Shown in pieces: positions 23,280-36,310 of a stretch of 64,000 nt of DNA. Position 1 is the first letter of the stretch. Every line of letters begins with the position of its first letter. Source of the DNA: Cryptomeria japonica (Eukaryota; Streptophyta; Pinopsida; Cupressales; Cupressaceae); the NCBI RefSeq assembly GCF_030272615.1, contig NC_081414.1, positions 338,378,502 to 338,442,501 of the forward strand, given 5' to 3'. Under the pieces are notes generated by a model. The model ran no database searches and had not been told where the DNA came from. It saw only the letters and a list, made by a program, of their open reading frames with translations. The translations under genes were made by a program, and so were the position numbers.

Positions 23280-24139
23280 ATGCACTTGTCCTTTGTCTAT
23301 CTTGTTTTCGCTTGATGGAAGTTTTAGTATTTTGATTCATTTCATTTGTAGGTTTGCATACAAAAATGATAACATCTTGTTTGCAGGTTTGAATAAAAAA
23401 TGATAACATCTTGTTTGCAGGTTCGTTTGCAAGCTGTTTGAAGAAAAATCGTTACTAGCCTCATTGCAATCATCTTTCTACATTATATTATCATCCTTCA
23501 TCATATTGCATATACAGGGCTAATCTGCAAATAACTCATGATCTTATTTTAAGATTTTTACTGTGGTCATATGTTTTATGTATCTATATAAAATGGTTAA
23601 GTTCTTTATCGGTACTTTTAATTCTTTCCAATGACTCATCGAATTTAAAAAAAAATAAAATTGTTTGGCATGTCTGATTTGTGCTAATGTGGTCTTGTCT
23701 GTGATAACGGTTTTACGAACACATTTTGAGGATATTTTACAATTATGGGTTGTTCATGAAATCATAATTGCACACTTTGTATGTATGTTCTTTCCACATC
23801 TAGAAACACCTATAACGACAAAGGGCGATTCCGAATTTGGGTGGCGTTCAAAGATAAGATTCCTTGTTCGCCTACACACAACGAACTGGGCATCAACATC
23901 ACCTCTGTTTTATGTTATGCATGAACCTCCTACATGCGACGATAAACTTGAATGCAGAGAATGATAACGCCTTAAGGAATTTAAGTGCCACGATTTGCAT
24001 TTTAAAGAAACCATCCATTAAACTCTGTCACATATCTTTAATTTTAAGTTTTATTTTAAAAGTTTCTACAGGTATCCTTTCTAAGCTTTTAGTCTTTAAC
24101 TTTTATGGTATGTACCTAGTTTAGAGTTTACTTTATTAG

Positions 24140-24420
24140 TTTTTTTTAGTTTAAATTTTTAATTTGGTAATTAAAATTAGATTTTTAAAATTTGATAGTT
24201 TAGATTTTTAGTTTGGTAATTAGAAATGGATTTTTTAAATTTGTTAATTTAGATTTTTAATGTGTTAATTAGAACTAGATTTTTAAATTTTCTTTTTAGT
24301 TTAGATTTTTCTATTTGGTAATTAGAATTTGATTTTTTTTAAATTATTTTTTTTTAGTTTAGATTTTTTAAAATTCTGTTTGTTTGTTAGTTTAGATTTT
24401 AATTTGCTAATTAGATTTCA
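24140..24420 (+). repeat. A/T-rich degenerate tandem repeat in E4 leader
   Basis: About five imperfect copies of ~50-60 bp, each carrying a variant of TTTGGTAATTAGA and TTTAGATTTTTA. Non-coding leader sequence with repeats is common in Tat/Ogre elements. Confidence 0.6.
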
Positions 24421-26385
24421 GTATGGGTAGTGTTTTTCCTTTTTATTAGCTTTTTTTTTTGGAGACTGATCTTTGGGCTTTCCATCTTGTGCAGGTTCTC
24501 TCTTGTGGCATTCATTCTCGTGTGTTGAAGATAAACTCTTGAAACTACTAATGTCATTTTGATGCAGGATGTATGTTGAAGAAATGGTGATGTGAAACTG
24601 ATTGTCTAATTTTTAGCTTAGATCACATTTCGAATTGGTGCTTTAAAATTAACCAGTGTCTTTCGTGTTTTGAGTAATAGGCTCTTTTTGTTTTACCTTT
24701 TAGAGGGCCTACCTCTCGAGAAGCCCTTAAGGCTTGGTGAAAGGGAATGAACCAAGTGGTAATGGGCCAAAGCCAAGCTCTTCCAAACCACTATAAATAA
24801 ATGTGTTTGTGACGAAAGTTGCAAGCAACGAGTGTTGATTAGTTCATAGCGATGACATGTCTCCCTATAAACCCTATAGAGTGCAACCTATATAGGCTGG
24901 GAGCCTTCCTTAACAGAGCGTATGTCGCCACATGTATGGCCACTTGAACGGATGCCCTTACTAGACACCTTTTGTGTTAGAAGCCAAAAACCTTCTAGTT
25001 GTTGACGCAGGAGGTCGGACCTCTAAAGTAGCTCACATTCTTACGGTTCTTAGTAGAGATACAAAGTTTATCACGGGGAGTTTTTCATGGGGATTGATGC
25101 TTGGATTCCTTGGAGAAGTGAGTGTTGAGGGTGGAGCTAGTGGGGTCAAGCATCTAAGTATCCACTCTAAATTGCGTAGCTCGGGGTAACCCTCCAAGTG
25201 AGATTCAACAACTATTTTCTTGGCCAGCCTTAGGATTGTGCTTGAATGTGTTTTTTTATTGCAAAATCAAATAAACATTCTGTCTGCCATGTTTTATGAG
25301 TGTGTGCACAAACAAACAAGAACATTTCACAATTAACACCACACTTGAAATTGAAGCACTTTACAAAAACCTTGGTCTAAGCTTTCAAGTATCCATCCAC
25401 ATTGTAAAGCAAAATTATTGTGAAACAACATTGTCCTTGAAGCGTTGAACTTGTGTTCTCAAAATAACCATTTCAAATCTCTTGAGATATCACTTTTGAA
25501 GTTCTGATCTTTTAGGTCTCATATAGTCACATCATTCTAGTTTCCCATACCTTTAGGTCCTTGCATAATCTTAAACTAGTTGCACCTTTCAATCTTGCAT
25601 ACCTCATTTAATTATACCTAGTCCTTGCATATCCACCCTTAGATCAAACCTTTGCATACCATCATTAGGTTGTACCCTTGCATAATTCCCTTAGATCATA
25701 CCCATAATCTTTCCATAGCCTTTCATCACTCTTTTAGAACATAACCTTAAAACTTGCGTAAGTGCCTTAGTTCATTTCATCATTGGTTCTAGCATTTCAT
25801 TATTATTCGCATACCAAAATCCAAAAACAAAAATAATAATAAAAAAAAAAACCAAAAATCATTGCTTGCACTTAGGATTTCTCATCTTAGGTTTGACATC
25901 AACTTTTGATCATCAATCCCCCTTATCACTTGAGGTGTATCTTACTTGAGTTAGAGAATCTATCAGTGTCTTTGAGTTGGTATTCTGCTTGGAGTTCACC
26001 ATCTCCTATCATACCATGCCCTCTCTTTGATAACTTATCCTTGTGTCTATCCATCATAGCACAACTCAAACCTCACATTGCAAATATTTTTCAGACCAAG
26101 ATTATCCTTAGTCCTTGCATCCATCATTCATTCTCATATCCCATTTAAGGTTTAGCTACACATCACTTTCCTATCATATATATAAATCATATTTTGCATA
26201 AATCCTTTAGCACATTGCCATGTCAATCATATCACATAGTTTGCACCTTAATCTTTGCATTGATCCTTAGTTTCATCCTAATCTCACTCATATCATATAG
26301 ATGAGTCTATATTTTTAGGATTTTCATTCCATCTAGAGTCTCATACATTGTCCTAGGTCAAAGATCAGAACTATCATAAATCTCC
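24421..26385 (+). other. E4 5' leader, no gene seen
   Basis: Long untranslated-looking stretch between the leader repeats and the gag ATG. From about 25540 to 26330 it is pyrimidine-rich with recurring CCTTGCAT / CTTTGCAT and CTTAG words. Short open frames show no domains. Confidence 0.5.
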
Positions 26386-28923
26386 ATGGCTACCTTGGCC
26401 CAAAAAATTCAATATCTCAAGAGAGAAATATATGACATTCAAGTACAACAAAAAGATTCAATGACCCCTCTTGAGATACAATTTTATAATATCAGGAGCA
26501 ACAAACTCAAGGAATGCTAAAACGATTACATAAGGTGGAACAACAAGTAATTGAAAATTAAATCTAAATCTTGAACAAGATCCCATGAATTCTTCACTAA
26601 GACAACAAGATATTTCTTCTAAGTATCCCCTAGATAGACAATTTACACCATTGAGGCAATCTATTGAGTTGGCTTTGAAAGAGATTCTTAGCACAATCTT
26701 ATCATATTGTCTAACAAGACTACATGGGGATGTGAATGTTTGAGAAATTATTGTAAATATCATAGACATATCAAACATAAGACTTCAGATTGCATGGAAC
26801 TAAAACATAAGATTCAAGACCTCCTTGATAATGGTATCATTGAAATTGAAGATCCTAATGACTCATCTACAGAGAAACAAGGAAATACTCCTAAGAATGA
26901 TCAAAATAATACACCTATGTCAACCAAGGCTCCATATGTGGCCTCCATCTCTTCCATGATGCCTTCATCTCCTAAAACTTCTCAACAACAATCCATACCA
27001 TCTCCTTCAAACAGTGAACTTAATGGTGAAACTTCTCATGTTGAACCTCAAGGGCTATCAATAGTACAAATCCAATCTAATCCATTATTTTATACAAATC
27101 CTTTATACGATTCAGATATCTTAGATCCTATTCCATCATGCACTCCAAGTCGAATCATACCCACTCTAGAAGGTCCCATCCAAAATGCTTCCCCATCATG
27201 CGAAAACATGGAGAGCTTCCAAGAACCACGTATAGAAATTACTACCCCTTCCTTAGAAGTGGCTCCATGTTAAGATGATAATTTGAAAAATGAAGAAATG
27301 AGTTCTATCATAAATCAAGATCAAGACACCAAAACTCTCCAATCCCATCCAATGGTTGAAAAAGATCCTACCTCCCTAGAATCCCATGATGATCCCCTCA
27401 TACCTTTCCATTTCTTCCAATATGATCCCCTTACATCTCTAGAGAAAATAATCCTTCCCAATACCATTTCTAATCCACTTCCTAAGAAAGATCATGATGC
27501 CTCTTCCATATTTTCAAATGGTCCTATTCAAAATAAAGTGTCAAACACCCTTCTTACTCTATCCAATGGTCCTCTTCCATGTCAAGATCAAAGTATCCCT
27601 TTATTTCGTTGTCAAAATTCTCCATGTTTGCCTCAAGAGTCTATCATCCCTACAAAGACATTTGATGATCCTATCATTCCGTACATTCCACCTCCACCTC
27701 AAAATGGACTTGCCTCTAGCATCAAAAATAAGAAGAATCCTTTTGTTAAAAGGATCTTCCAAAGCATGCACTATCGAAGAAAAGGGTTAGACATCCATGA
27801 ACATGGCATATTAGAACCCCTTGATATAAAATAAAGTCTTGATTATAATGGCTACATTTCTCACTCTCAAGATGCCAGTATCCTTCATAAATCCTACATT
27901 TCTCTAGTTAAATCCAAACACACACCTTATGGATCCTCCAAATCTATTTTGGGTCCCTATATCCCTCAATCTCCTATCCATGTTAACCCTAGCTTTCAAT
28001 CCACTAACCTTACCATAAGCCAAGATCAACAAAGGCACACATCCTTGAGAACCTTCCAACAACCTACCCACACGAACTCTCCCTATCATTCATATACATC
28101 CATGATTCCTAATTCCATTGTAAGCAACTTGGATGCCAAGCGTAAAATTCCAATATTAAAAAACCCACATGAATCAAAGGATCAACATGTCCCATCTAAT
28201 CGACATGCGAAAACAAAGAAAATTTTGATCCAAAAAGAAAAAGAAATTTCCAAAAGACCACAAAAGATGACAAAGAAAGAAGAAAATTCAAAATTTGTAT
28301 GGCTTCCTAAATCCTACATCAAGGCAATGTGTTCTAAAGTATCACAAAAAAATAAAAAATAAAGAACCATGTGGATTCCCAAGTCCCTCATACATGACTT
28401 GCACAGTAAAGAAAAAACAAAATTGGCATTCAAGTTTGCTACTGCAACTTCTCCCACATCCACTATCCTAAAACCTATTTCACATCCTTCATCCATTTTG
28501 GCTCCTTGTGTCCTAAAATACACATCAACCTTTCCATTAAAATCACAAACTCTAAAATCCATTATTCCTCCACCAATCCACCACCCCTCAAGGTGTGTGC
28601 TAATGTTGATCTTGCCAGCATTTACATCCCATCAATTATCCAACACCTATGTTCTATCATTCCATCCCTCTTATCCAATCCTTTGCATAAATCCTTATAA
28701 CCTTTTCGTCTTATCATCCATTTCATCTAGTCCCTTTACCATCACCCTATCGACATCTTTGAGCATATCTTCAATAGCCATGGATCGTTATAGAACATCT
28801 TTCAACAGTTCAAAAAAGCCAAAAAAAATGAAAGAAAGAAGTCAAAATGGAAAAAGAGAAAAAGGAAAAAACAGATTAAAAAAAAAGAAAAGAAAAAGGT
28901 TAAAAATCAGAAAAAAAAAATAG
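26386..28923 (+). pseudogene. E4 gag remnant with long Pro/Ser-rich extension
   Basis: An ATG at 26386 starts MATLAQKIQYLKREIYD, a gag-like coiled start that stops after about 44 codons. In another frame from ~26707 comes YCKYHRHIKHKTSDCMELKH then IQDLLDNGIIEIEDPN, the CX2HX4HX4C finger and following helix of Tat/Ogre gag. The usual capsid domain between them is missing or unreadable. The same frame then continues to 28923 through stops at 27271, 27832 and 28360 (all TAA), giving about 740 codons rich in Pro, Ser, Thr, Ile and Lys, with a repeated W(L/I)PKS(Y/L)I word near 28300-28390. A protease would be expected here in an autonomous element, but I see no DTG/DSG motif. The extension is of unknown function. 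Confidence 0.65.
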
Positions 28924-29610
28924 TAAAGAGAAAAAAATTCGTCCATTGGTGAAAACCTGACAAACAGGCACCTTGGACAAGTACCATGATGAAAACCTAG
29001 CAAACAGACGTCATGTGTAATCCATTATTTTCTTGCACTATTCACTCAGGGCAAGTTCCATCCATGTGCATCAATCTATTATCCCTCATCCTCCATTATC
29101 CCTCATCCTCCATTATCCTTCATTCACTCTATATCCATACATATCCCTTTTCCACCTTTGATCTTGACAAGGTTAAGGACCTTTGCCGGCCTTATATGTC
29201 CTATGTATTGCACCTGATCCACACCCTTAAGCTCCTATCCATTATTTCGTCCATTGCTTGCTTCCATCCATCATTACCCCCTTTTTGATCTTGTTTATCA
29301 TATCTGCCTTCTATCCAAACCTATCTCTTGATCTTGATCAAAATTAAGGACATAAAATGTAAAAAAACCTCTTGATACATCCATTCCTCTAGATCACATG
29401 ACATTTGTTACACCATGCCCTTGCTTTATTTTGCTATATTTTTCTATATTCGGTCCTTGAGCTTGGATTAACATGTTACTCTATTGTGAGATAGTCCTTG
29501 ACAATCACATAAGATTTCTCCATCATTCGCTTATCCATTCATGTCATGTTCATTCATTCATCCGCTCAAAATCCCTTTTGCCTTGCTAGACACTAGGGGC
29601 AAATATTCAA
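28924..29610 (+). other. E4 internal non-coding stretch
   Basis: Holds two similar blocks (GAAAACCTGACAAACAGGC at ~28951 and GAAAACCTAGCAAACAGAC at ~28991) and a short tandem repeat of TCCATTATCCCTCATCC at about 29080-29125. No coding domain was seen. Confidence 0.5.
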
Positions 29611-29826
29611 AAAAATAAAAAAAATCGTAAAATGTCCTGAAAAGTTCATAAAAATCATTAAATGTCTTGAAAAAATCTTCAAAATCATAAAATGTCCTGA
29701 AAAAATCTTAAAAATCATAAAATGTCTTTAAAAAATCTTAAAAATCATAAAATGTCTTGAAAAAATCTTAAAAATCATAAAATGTCGTGAAAAACCCATA
29801 AAAATCATAAAATAGCTTGAAAAAAA
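29611..29826 (+). repeat. 30-bp tandem repeat, 7 copies
   Basis: Units of exactly 30 bp with consensus near AATCATAAAATGTCTTGAAA; the word AATGTC(C/T)TGA or a variant recurs at 29631, 29661, 29691, 29721, 29751, 29781 and 29811. Copies are contiguous without spacers, so this is not a CRISPR. It lies in the 3' half of E4. Confidence 0.9.
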
Positions 29827-31043
29827 CCAAAAAATTAAAACATTGATAAAAAGCCTAAAAAAACCATAAACATCCAAAAATATGTAATAAATATTGTGAA
29901 GACACAAACACTTAAGACAAGCATGCAGTTTTGCACTTCAACGAATTCATGACATGACGAGATTATGATTGAGCAAACATAAAAACACCCGATCGACTTA
30001 TTAAAACCAAACACATTAACTGTGAACAAAAAAATCATTCAGCATGAAACATATTGTTTTCTTGTTTGCTTACTTTCTCTTGATTGTTTCTGATTTTCTT
30101 TTTTGGTGACATGTCTTTTAGCTCTTCCAGGATGTCTCTAACTAGAGATTTTATCTCCAAGATGTCACTGAGTAGAAAGGTGAGGATGGGGAATGTTTAC
30201 TTGTTTGTTGCTTGTGAAATGTTCCTTAGGAATATGATGACACGTCCTAGGACATGATCACTTAATACCATCAAGGACATATTGGTGGGATACACAATGA
30301 GGCATTCCTTTACTGTTTGATATATATTATTTCTCACAATTGGTGTGACTGATTCATTTGGATCTAATTCATATCAAAATGATTTTTTGCCTTTTTGCTA
30401 TATAATAAGCTCAATGATGATACAAGCACTTAAAAAGCACAAGAATTCTCATCTCTTTGATATCCTCTTTCTCATCATTCTTCATAATCATCACTTTTCT
30501 CTTCTCATCCTCCTTCTCATCTATCTTTTTCATCATTTCTTTCATCATCTTCTTCATTCTTCTTATTGCAGCAAGATCAATGAAACACTTTATCCAACTG
30601 ATGCATGTCTTTGAATCTTTAATCTCATTATCAACCACCTTGCTTCTTGCAATCTCAATGCCCTGGGTCAATCAATCAATCATTGGATTACTTTGTCTTG
30701 CACTAGCATCAATCCCTATTAGCTTAATTAGCTCAATCAGCTTAATCAACTTATCAATTTGGCTATATTGTTCATTTCCATCAATTGTTCAGTTACGCCT
30801 CATCAACTATGCATTTCTATCAAATGTACATCTCAACCTAATCACTTGTGCAATATCAATCATCCAATCCTCTCTCCTGCAATCTATCGAGAGATCAATC
30901 TCCATCATTTTGTTCGATCAATCTCTCGAGGGGGCATAACCAATCAATCATCATCCTTATCAGGACACCTCTGGGGCATATATCAGTTGATCATTTTCTT
31001 TGAAACAACGTGACAAGCTGCATTGTCTCAAAGAGGGGCAAAA
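29827..31043 (+). other. E4 3' untranslated region and polypurine tract
   Basis: Non-coding, with a CT/TCATC-rich stretch at about 30440-30570 and CAATCAATC-type words at 30670-30760. GAGGGGGCA-like tracts occur at ~30928, ~30969 (CTGGGGCA) and 31031-31039. The last, AAAGAGGGGCAAAA, abuts the 3' LTR and is the likely PPT. Confidence 0.6.
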
Positions 31044-31743
31044 TGTAGACACATAAAAATTTCCATTAATTTGTCCTCATTTAATTTCAAATTTCTCTGA
31101 ACATCGAGGGAGTCCTTATTATTACATTATTATTTCTCCATAATTCATTATTCATAATTTCCATCTTTTATTATATTATTATTAATATCTCATCATTTAT
31201 ATATTAAATTTATTAAATAAAACATTATTTCATATTCATGTATACACCTTCATGCATTCACCTTATATACATTTCTCAATTTATTTAATGAAACCCTTTA
31301 ATATCCCCTCCTACCACTTACCATTTCCCATTTACCACTCATCTTCCCTATACCACTCATCTTGCATTATCCTATATTCATCTCACAACATGAACTCGCC
31401 CGAAGAAAATCTATTTAAACAAGCCCCTCTCTCTTATTTGAGCATATAATCTTTATGCGCCAAACTTATGTCAGTTTGCATCCCATTATCTTGACATCTT
31501 ATCCGCTATCTTTGCATTCTCAAATCTCCATTTCCTCATAGCTTTTTGCATAAGTGCTTCTGAGAGCAAATATATTAAATGTGAAATCTTGAGGAATAGG
31601 AGTGCAATGGAGTAGAGTTTGATAACATGCATGCGTGTTTCTCATTTAGATTTCAATTTGCATGTGTGTGTTTTGCAGGAAAAACTTCATTGTTGGATGG
31701 TGGAAGATTGAATCTTGTATTCAATCCATTTCCTCCATCTATA
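31044..31743 (+). repeat. E4 3' LTR
   Basis: Aligns with the 5' LTR over its length, with a small extra insertion (a second CCACTCATCTT block near 31335-31360) and a terminal TATA in place of TACA. A/T-rich flanking DNA follows. Confidence 0.9.
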
Positions 31744-32550
31744 GGAATATATAATTTAAATATTTTAAGAAAAAAAATTACATATATAGTTTTTTTCCTA
31801 ACCTCATCTTTTATTTGATATTATTAATTTATAACTTAATTAAATTTAAAAAATGTAAATATAATCATATAACAATTAAATTTAATTTGTAATTATAACC
31901 AATTGAATTAGGAATGACAATGCCTATCCAACAAATCATACTTACTAATTAAATAAAATTCAAAGATAATTTTTTAATTTTAATTAATTAATTAATTAAT
32001 TAATATAATCAATTGTGCATTTATTGAGTTGTAAAATCAAGTTCATGTTGATGGAGTTAGTACATACAATCAAAGTTTTATTTTATTCATATTCTAGAAT
32101 TAAAGATTGAATTGTCTATGTAAAAATCAGAATGCACCTTTGACCATATTATTAATTAATATAAAATTAAAATACAATGTCTTAAATCACACACACTATT
32201 CTTTAAGTTCTAGGCTTACAAGTGTTAAATACTCAGAGTTGACTGGCATTCTCTAAACTTAATATGTTACTTAGTGTGCATGGTTTAAGGCTGACCCTAT
32301 TTGACTTCTCATTTATAAGATATTATTTCACATGTATTACATGGTCTCTCTTGACTAATCAAAATTATCTACATCCTTCGCATCATCTTTGACCTGAAAG
32401 AGAATAGGAAAATGAAGGTCCCCTACCCAAAAATCTATATGAAAATGGAATGATTTTCTGGTTGGGTTTAGGTTTAGTGGAAGTTTGCCTTCATCCTTGG
32501 AAGATTGTGAGAGTTTATAGCATTTATTGTTGAATGTCAACCAACTCAAT
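31744..32550. other. A/T-rich DNA between E4 and E2
   Basis: No gene seen. Contains a TAAT tetranucleotide run at about 31980-32003. It is probably the old insertion target shared by E4 and E2. Confidence 0.5.
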
Positions 32551-33824
32551 TGATAAACTTATAAGGCACTGGGAGGGGGGGGGGGGGGGGTGAATCAGTG
32601 CAAGGAAAAACAACAATACAAATTTGATCACCACTTTAATCAACTTGAAACTTAACAAGCATGCGAGGAAAATAATCACATAAGATAACATGCAATAAAA
32701 CATGCACCACATGACACAATATTTTTCACGTGGAAATACAAATGAGAAAAACCACGGTGGGAATTAGTACCCACAAGATTTGCACTCTTTCAGAATGTGC
32801 CCTGTTAGGAGCCTAGCCCAGCTAGGAGCTTTACAATAATGCCCAGTTAAGAGAAGATCTTGTTAGGAGTCACCTGGTGAGGTGATTTACAACTTAGCTC
32901 TGTTAGGAGCTTTACCATGTTAGGAGTAACCTTGCTGTAGGATTTAAACTCAAGTTGTTGAGCTAGCCGGTTAAGGGATTTATACAAGCAGGCCTGTTAG
33001 GACCTACCCGGTTAAGGGATTTTAACTACTGCAACTGTTAGGAAACAACATGTAACTAATCTGCATATAACACCTTTTGTGCCTAATAGATCTGCTTCAA
33101 TTCTTCTTGAATCACTGACTATACATCATCACACAACTTCTCTTTTCACTGCACAATCAAATCTTCACTCTAAACCCTTCATCTAATACATCATCGCATA
33201 CTTTTCCTCTTTTTATAAACATCTCAACTAAGTCGGCTAACAACCTTGGAACAATTTCCTAGGTACATTGAATCTAGTCAATCTTGCTCAACACATTGTA
33301 CTTATGTCTACCATCGACATTATAACTCAAAAATAAAACATAAACACTACCAGTTTACCGATCTAAGCTATTGTGCTCTACTGGTTAATTGTTCTTCAAG
33401 ATTGACTACTCTGCTCATCAAAAATCACTCATCCTATTGAATCTTCTGTCGCAGCATGAAACATAGTTGCCTGATACAATCTCCAACACTCCTAAAAAAC
33501 TACATCACCTAACTCTTCACCAATCTTCTGTATCGTTTGCATGAACATTGCACTATCACTAATTACCGGTTCTCTGACCTGTTTTACCGGTTCATTGTTT
33601 AACTAAATCCACTACTAGTTAGGCTTTACCGTTTGGACTAAATGACTTAGATGACTGACAAAACATTGTTGCCATCAATGACAACACAATACAAGTCATC
33701 AGTTATGACTCAAACATCATCATCAATCCAAAAATCTAAGTGTCACATTACAAAAATGACTCATCATGACTGAAAAATCACCCTTAGCAATTACATGCTA
33801 TTACAAAATTTTAACTAACCAATA
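32551..33824 (-). repeat. E2 3' LTR
   Basis: The inner copy at 49760-50577 matches its 32551-33400 part closely, including TTCACGTGG and repeated GTTAGGAGC-type words. The outer end is TTTATCA (minus strand). The start at about 33824 is set by the adjacent PPT (AAAGGGGAAG on the minus strand) and is approximate. A 16-nt G run lies at 32575-32590. TATAAAAA on the minus strand at 33217-33210 is a likely TATA box, conserved at 50410-50403. Confidence 0.8.
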
Positions 33825-33932
33825 CTACTTCCCCTTTGACAACAATGGAAAAGGTAAACAAATACATGAAAAGATAAATGCAATATATATTAAAATTTAC
33901 ATTACCAAATACATAAAGGAGTTCAAAATGTG

Positions 33933-35845
33933 TTACAATGTCATCTTATGAAATACATCTGCAAAACTAGACTTCAAAAGTGTCAAATCATTGTGCCAAG
34001 TCTCCAAAAGTGTTCCTGTGATCTCAGTATGTGTCCAGATCTGAGATGCAAGCTCCTCAATGGAATCAAGTGTGCTCATCTCTAGTGTAGCCAAAATTGC
34101 TTGAGTCTCCTTGTAGCCTCTCTGGAAAATCTCTATCTTAGGGACTAATAATGTCTGCAACTCCTACAGTGAATTTGTTTTCTCCTGTTTAGCCTCATAA
34201 GTCTTAAGCCTCAGTTGTAATGAAATTACCGATCTCACAGAATTGATTCCTGAATCATTTAATGGGTTAAATGATTCACTCAAATATTTTAGCTCCTGTT
34301 GAGCTTCCTACCTCTTCTTCTCAAGATCATCACAAAATAATGAAAATTTTGCAACAGTGGAAAGGATTTTACCTCCAATTTGTAAGGCTTCTTTAATATG
34401 GTCCATGTTGACAGTAAGACCTACTCTATCTTTATCAATGCCTTTCATTAATTGTTCTATTCTTCTCTTCTCATATTCCTTTTCTATAATCTTAATTACA
34501 GCTTCCTCCAACTTTTCATCTGATCTCCTGCTGTTGTGACCAGTTGCTGTAGTTTGTCAATAGGATTAGGAAGACTGTCTATATCAGTCTATAGTAATAT
34601 ACTCGATAGAATATCAACAACAACCTGAATTGTTTGTGCTTCTTTTCTTTGAGCCTTCATTATTTTATTTTGTGCCTTAGATTGCATGGTAGATGCAATC
34701 TCCATTAGCTTAGTAGGACTCAACATATCCATATTAATTGGTCCTTGAATTCTCACAGTGTCATCTTCTTCATGTCATCAACAATCTTCTTTGATGTAAG
34801 TGACCGGGGTGTCACTTTCTGTTCTTTCTCTTCCTTATGTTTTTCTTCCTCCTTATGTTTCTCTTAAGCTTTCTCTTCTTCCTTTTCCTTGTCCTTCACT
34901 GATGGTACAGTGGTTTGCATATCTTCTGTTTGTGTAATTACTGGTGGCTCTTGTGCATCTGACTATTCTGGTTTCTCAGTGTTTTATACATTATCATTCA
35001 CAGGTGTCTTAGTCATTTCTTCATCTTTATTCTTTGCATCTATGTTCTATTCACCTGTACCAGTTCTTGGTAATACATTCTCTTCTTCACCTTTATCTTT
35101 ATCCTCACTGGTGGAGATGTCTTTCGGTAATACTGTCTCTTCATCAGGGATAATGATTGGATCTTGCTTAGTGCTTGTGTCAGCAAAAAAAATCTCATCT
35201 GGCATAATGTCATCAATTTTCAAAATGTTAGGGAAATCTTCTCCCTTTAATCTCTCTAGTTCATCTTCTACTTCTTTAGGAATAAGTCCTAAAAACTTCT
35301 TCAAGATTTCCTCAATCTCAACATGTACCGACTGAGCTTCACCAATTAAAAATCTTGTCAACCTTTTCTTTGTTAGAAATAATGCCCTTGTCTTAGAAAT
35401 AATTTCTTGAATATCTTCCCTAGAGGTCCCCGGTTGCAAGTGAATCAATACAAATTCAATCAATTATTTGTCCTGCTTTATAGAAGTTTTCCATCTTGCC
35501 TCCAATTAATCTTACAAAGAATCAGGAATCAAACCTTGTAATTATATCAATGCTTTGTTGTACTTATTCATGAACCAAACAATAGTATCTTCTATTTGCA
35601 TTTTCTCATCTTCACCAAAAAATTTATAATGTCTCTTTACATCAGTCAAAATACCATACTTTCTTATTTTCTCCAAAATCCTTTGAAGTAAACTGAATGT
35701 AAGATTTGATATCTTCAATATGCAAAACACCATAGGGTACGTTGGATAGGGCTCTAATAGGATCGATTTTTGTCGACTTCTGTGGATGCCTCTTAAACTT
35801 AGGTCAAGGCCTTATAGATACATCAACAATATACAATGTATTCAT
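33933..35845 (-). pseudogene. E2 second ORF remnant (homologue of E1 ORF2)
   Basis: Starts at an ATG reading MNTLYIVDVSIRP and ends LLETWHNDLTLLKSSFADVF, matching the LLESWSFSMKQFL end of E1 ORF2. The middle shows ALFLTKKRLTRFLIGEAQSV, aligned with GLFFTRRRRLWLLEGRAD in E1, then an acidic stretch (about 35047-35250). Numerous stops and frame changes break it. At about 640 codons it is shorter than the E1 copy and lacks the long Lys/Glu run. The function is unknown. Confidence 0.65.
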
Positions 35846-36310
35846 TGTGAAAACTCAAACACAGATTGGATCTTTAGATAGATACCTTTCAACTTCTTCG
35901 CAACTAGGGTTTCCTATCTGAATGCTCTTTCACTGATTCACATCTTTCCAAATGTTCACAGTCAACTATCAAATTTCACCAAGGCAATAGTCAAATGCTC
36001 TTCTCTACCTTAGTCGCTCTGTAAATGTGCTCTTGAGAATGCAAAGGTAACACATGAAACTATAAAACACTTTTTATTTACCTTTTACAAACTACATTAA
36101 ATGCTATACCCAGTTGAACAAACCCTAAACATCGTTCAACCCTAAAACATGCTACCAGTTCTCATAACACATCCAACTTACTGGTTTCAACTCAAAATCA
36201 TTACTTATCATCAAATTACATCTGAATATGCAGAGTTGACTTACCGTGCTCCATATAGGGGGTCCAAAAATGGATCTGACAATAAGTTCCCCCTAAGCTT
36301 TATAACTAGC

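Larger units (their letters stand above)
22584..31743 (+). mobile_element. E4: pol-less gypsy (Tat/Ogre-like) LTR retrotransposon
   Basis: LTRs at 22584-23259 (676 bp) and 31044-31743 (700 bp) both begin TGTAGACACATAAAA; the first ends CCATCTACA, the second CCATCTATA. Internal DNA of 7.8 kb holds a candidate PBS, an A/T-rich repeat leader, a gag fragment with a Tat-type zinc finger, a long Pro/Ser/Thr-rich broken frame, a 30-bp tandem array and a PPT (AAAGAGGGGCAAAA). No RT, integrase or RNase H was recognised in 7.8 kb. Flanks AAAAT (22579-22583) and GGAAT (31744-31748) agree at three of five bases, as expected for an old target duplication. Tat affinity rests on the gag finger and the leader and PPT style. 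Confidence 0.85.

Noticed and set aside
29611-29826. Regular 30-bp repeats as a CRISPR array
   Set aside because: Units are contiguous with no unique spacers, there are no cas genes, and the context is a plant retrotransposon.
30411-30939. Ile/Phe/Ser-rich frames on both strands
   Set aside because: Arise from a TCATC/CTT-rich stretch in the E4 3' region; no conserved motif.
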